Translations under genes and position numbers: made by a program
Origin: Stephanodiscus triporus
Taxonomy: Eukaryota > Bacillariophyta > Thalassiosirophyceae > Thalassiosirales > Thalassiosiraceae
Length of the DNA: 12,605 nucleotides
Reading direction: 5' to 3'
Assembly (NCBI GenBank): GCA_036939755.1
Contig: JALLAZ010000707.1
Location: 1-12,605, forward strand
Notes under the pieces: generated by a model
Told to the model about the DNA's origin: nothing
What the model saw: the letters and a program-made list of their open reading frames with translations, nothing else
Database searches by the model: none
Shown here: piece after piece, positions 8,646 to 12,605 of the stretch
How the letters are laid out: each line of letters opens with the position of its first letter
Position numbering within the stretch: the first letter of the stretch is position 1

Positions 8646-11600
8646 TTATTTGGGTGGCTGGGTTACGTCCTCGTTTGCTGCGAGTGCAGCAAACTCCTTC
8701 TGAACTTCGAGAGCCTCTTGTTCCTTCTTGCCAGGACAGCAACAACTCTCCCAAAACCAGTAATGAACTTCACCTTCAGAAGAAAGACTGACAATTTGTC
8801 TCCTGTCGAAAGCGACTGTAATGATTGGAGCAGTGTTCCCGCGTAATGTTTGAATGACCTGACCTTTTATAATGTCGCTAATCTTTATGGCCATATCAAG
8901 ACCACACGAAACAGCCTTGACGGCATCTACTTGAAGGGACATGACCGGTCCGTCATGAGCCTTGAATCTTTGAAGTTCAAGGCCAGAATCGACCCACCAC
9001 ACGGATATTGACCCCAGATTGTCACCTGTTATCACCTCCAACTCACCAAAATGTAGTGAAGTAACATGACCCTCCGATAGAACCAGGCGGCGTCTGCACG
9101 TGACCTGCATTCATTCGCGAAGAGAGATGATTTCGATGTGAGTTCGGATAAAGATATAGGTGGAATTGTGTTTGAATATTACCTTCACCTACCTCCAGAG
9201 ACTTGTTCACCGTTTGCTTCATGTCCCAAACTAAAATTGTATCGAACGAAGCAGAAACGATGGAATTAGCACCACATAAAAGATGATGAACCCCCCGAGA
9301 ATGTCCATTAATTCGACGTATCAAGACTCCGTCAGCACTCCATAAAATAATGCTTTTATCTGCGCTTCCTGACACAATCTTTGATTCGTCAGCCCAAAGG
9401 GAGGTTATTCCCGCCTCATGCGTCTTGGCTTTGAACAGCATTTTTGATGTCAGGAGCCAGGCAAAAAGAGTGCCGTTCATTGTCCCAGTATAAATGCGGC
9501 CACCATAAAAGAATAACGAACAAACTGTTGCATCGCAGCCATCCTCGTTGTCAATTAAAACATGCTGCACTTTTCCTGTTTTCAGGCTATGAATATAGAC
9601 TTTCTGTCCTTCGCTTGAAGCAACCCATTCTCTATTTGTAGTCTCACCAGCAACATCATCTTGCATGACGTTTGAAGCATTGAATGACGCACAATGATAC
9701 GTCCTCCCTTCTAGAACACGATTCATCAAAGGACCTCGTTCAATATCCATTTCCTCCTTCAACACTGCAACATCGTCCCTTGCGTTTTGGATCATCATAT
9801 TTGCAGCAGATATCTCTGCCAAACATGTCGCTTGCTTTGAGCAGATGATCTTCAACTCTTCCTCCAAACGGGATAGCAATGTGGCAGTTTTGATTTTCTG
9901 ATTGCTGCCCTGGAGAAGGTTTGAGACCATACTTTTTTTCGTGGTGCTTTTCGCGTCAGTAATCTCTTCTTCAATTTGCTCTAGAAGTTCCTGCAATTCT
10001 TTGGATTTAAGTTCGGAAACGGCGAGTTGTTCGAGCGCATCTCTCAGCTCCCGCTCTTTATCAAGCAATGCCTTTTGCAGCCGAACTTGATGACTCGACA
10101 CGACCTCAAGCTTTAAAACCTGTGCGGGATATATTTGTGTAAGTCGTGATTCCATTGAATCCAACTTCTTTAGCGCGTAGTCGACTTCATTTCGTGATAC
10201 AGCCGTGCCACCGGACTCACGTTTCCAGCTTGAGATATCCATATCTTTGATCTTCTTCGCGAATGCAGCGGCTTCCTCTGGTCTATTGAGACCGTCTTTG
10301 CATTTTTTCATGTTAGTGTAGGCCACGAGGGTATTTGCGACGTCGCCTCTGGATAGGCTAATGTCCAGCGCACGCTTCAGTAACGTCTCTGCATAGAGAT
10401 AATCGTACTTCTCAAGGTAGCATCTTCCAAGACCTAGCAGAGCGAATGTTTTAGGTGAATCTAGGTTCTCTTCCTCAGCAATCGACATTTGTCTACCAAA
10501 GTAAATTATCGCACGATCAAATGAGCCTAGCTTGACGTATACATTGCCGATTTTGCCATTCACTTCTGATTTCAGGGTAGCAGCATCTGTCGATGACATT
10601 CCGGCAAAGAATTCATTTGACTCCATCCTTGATAAAAGTTGTTGAAAGACGTCCAGCGAAGATGCGTAGTGTCCAGCACGGAACAAAAAGTCACCTTTCA
10701 TCAAGGAGGCCCTGTCATCATCTTTGCTCAAGATATTGATTGGCAACGCTTTTGTTTTGGCCATTGCGCCAGGGTTCAAGTTGTGTTGATTCCCATCTAC
10801 TTCGTTCACTACGCAGATTTCCTCTTTAATATCATTCACAACACCTATCAACAATGTGGCATCTGCCAAATTAGTAATGAGGCTGTTTTCTGCGAGATTA
10901 AGAAGAAGGCCACCGATTCCATCAACTCCTTGGTTTGGAAGTTCTCGTCTTCTGGTTGCAACGAGGTTCAGTTTAAGCCATGCACCTGCGTAGATTCTTC
11001 GTCTGCAGGAGCGCGTAAGGGATTCGAGAATCTTCTTCATATCAAGTCGATTTGATACTCTTGATCTCCAATGAGCAAAGTAGTATTTCTTGATATCCTT
11101 AAGCTGTGCAGAAACCGCATGTCTCATCCTGTAAACTATGTTGTAACGTCGATCAAATTGTTGCAGTGCCGCTTTTCTTTCGTTCAGCTGATAATGGATT
11201 TCGTTTATTTCGGCAGACAACATGCCTCTTCGTTTGTCAGTCGCAATGATATCAGCTCTCCATTGAGCGATGTGTTCTCTACATAGGGTCAGCTCTTGCT
11301 CGAGTTTTCGCTTCAGCGCTGATTTCGTAAATGCTTGGCTTACACCATGGAGCAAGTCGGAGGACAATAGCTCACTTCCATCGTGTGACAGAACTCCCTC
11401 AATTTCTTTGTTCAGCTCGAGAACCCTAACTTGCTCACGGGACATATCCTTGGTTAGCAAAACTTGTTGCGCTGAAAGTTGCTCGATTTCTGCCTCTAGA
11501 CTATGAATTGCGTGCTCTAAATGGCCTATTCTGTGTATGAATTTGCCACGCCGGGTCGAGTGATCTTCGTCTTTTGTGTAAACCATCAATGAATAAGTGA

Positions 11601-12363
11601 GATTTATATATACTCAGTGCAGGCAGTGACTACACAGGTATAATGTGAGCGAGACAAAAGATCCCTCACCTCGTGCAGACGTAGTAAGACATTTGACTGG
11701 GTTGCTGAAGTTGCTCCATCCGAGGGCGTTTCGACAGCGAATGGCAATGTTATGATACTCAGTAGCTGGTGCTAAATTATGTACAACGAATCGCCCGTCT
11801 GGCAAGGGACGTTTTAAGCACCACCGAGAACAGCTCACGAAAGTTTCTATTTGGTTTCCTTCAACCAAACAAGAATATCTGATTTCGTAATCAATTATTG
11901 CTTCGTCTCTGCGGGAATCGTCCCAAAATACAGTGAAGGAATCCGACGTGATCTCTGTGGCGGTAAAATTTCTTGGAGCATCAGGAACGCAAGTTACTGG
12001 GTTTGTTTTGCTCGCAGTGTCAATGATGGTATAAGTTGTCTGCGCCCCAGCCATCTCGATTAACGAAGAGTCGTTATTTGTTGGGATCGTTCGATTGAAT
12101 GTCCCCACGTCAGTATTGGCATTTACAACAGTGACATGACCATCCTCAACAACAGTTGGTGGGCTATTTGTCAGACAAGACTCCGACGACCGGAGAAAAG
12201 ACTGCATCTCTCTCAGGCGGCGCTCCTGATATCCCAAAGAAGTAAGAGCCGCCTTGTTCTTACCGCTCACACGACAAACCTCCTTGTCGTACTGGGAGAA
12301 TAGGCCTTCCAAATTCCAGTGTGCGTCAAGTCTACGCATCAACGGGTATCTTGATGGTTGCAT
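8646..12363 (-). CDS. FN3 - coiled coil - TPR - coiled coil - WD40 scaffold protein (3 exons)
   Basis: Exons on the minus strand: 12363-11670, 11570-9193 and 9104-8646. They join in frame to about 1176 residues, with introns of 99 bases (phase 1) and 88 bases (phase 0). An in-frame TGA lies two codons before the ATG at 12363. There is no signal peptide, so the protein is probably intracellular. Domains: FN3 (127-231, starts PDAPRNFTATEI, has the RNALGWSNFS end); coiled coil (242-390); a basic helical stretch with HWRS and AWLK; TPRs (522-675, with KIGNVYVKLGSFDRAIIYF); a second coiled coil (695-845); and a WD40 propeller (from about 880) with seven blade-like repeats such as KIVSGSADKSIILW and EVITGDNLGSISVWW. 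All are protein-binding modules; no catalytic site is seen. The role is unknown; a cytoskeletal or ciliary scaffold is one guess. The 5' end may include unseen exons. Confidence 0.78.
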
Positions 12364-12605
12364 AGTTCAAGCTTCCATTCGACACTGGGTTGAGAGTTTC
12401 TAGCTTCCCCAAATCAAGGATGGCTAGTGCGCCCACGTATTGTAATCCTTGTCATGATATATTGTATTATATCCTTCGAAGGGCATTTTCTTATAATATT
12501 GTTCCCTCACCGTCGTAAAAGCTCTACTCTCTAATTCGTTCGCGGGGACAGGTCCTTCGTCCGATGCAAACGAAAAGCGAGGTGGAAATGAAACGCCGGT
12601 CTCGT
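12364..12605. other. Upstream region of the FN3/WD40 gene, window edge
   Basis: Probable promoter and 5' UTR of the minus-strand gene. It is AT-rich around 12450-12505 and contains a 10-base palindrome, CCTTCGAAGG, at 12473-12482. No gene is recognised before the window ends. Confidence 0.4.

Noticed and set aside
8673..8694. Perfect inverted repeat, 9-base arms with a 4-base loop (GTTTGCTGC / GCAGCAAAC)
   Set aside because: It lies inside the last coding exon of the minus-strand gene and follows from codons for FAALAAN. Chance seems enough.
8519..8791. 90-residue plus-strand frame at the convergent gene ends
   Set aside because: It overlaps the WD40 gene's last exon on the other strand and shows no domain.
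12473..12482. 10-base palindrome CCTTCGAAGG upstream of the minus-strand gene
   Set aside because: Too short and single-copy to support as a regulatory site.

Overview
The window looks like nuclear DNA of a diatom, most likely a centric one near Thalassiosira, Skeletonema or Cyclotella. Three of the four genes have spliceosomal introns (GT...AG, 50 to about 200 bases). One gene encodes a silaffin-like silica protein with regularly spaced lysines, and another encodes a family of diatom-style class 3 lipases. The species is inferred; no rRNA or tRNA is present to fix it.

Layout: (1) 187-2130, plus strand, an intronless, GC-rich class 3 lipase with an N-terminal hydrophobic segment. (2) 2737-5878, plus strand, a gene I assembled from nine exons. 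It encodes a polytopic membrane protein ending in a cysteine-rich domain with an HCGPCxxCS motif. (3) 6559-8004, plus strand, two exons, a secreted silaffin-like protein of about 440 residues. It is built of SGK/KxxK lysine modules, tandem 26-residue repeats, a Trp/Pro/Glu block, an acidic Cys block and a Pro-Thr-Leu repeat. (4) 12363-8646, minus strand, three exons, an intracellular scaffold of about 1176 residues: FN3, coiled coil, TPR, coiled coil, seven-bladed WD40 propeller. Genes 3 and 4 converge tail to tail.

The spaces between genes (2131-2736, 5879-6558, 8005-8645, 12364-12605) hold no convincing genes. The 5879-6558 spacer, directly upstream of the silaffin-like gene, carries a degenerate tandem duplication that could be regulatory.

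The genes are not an operon and I see no direct functional link among them. Composition differs sharply: the lipase is rich in CG-ending codons and CGTCG tracts, while genes 2 and 4 are AT-richer. The most interesting objects are the silaffin-like protein with its pentalysine-type cluster, the FN3-TPR-WD40 architecture with a possible Sfi1-like tryptophan pair, and the membrane protein with the cysteine-rich domain.
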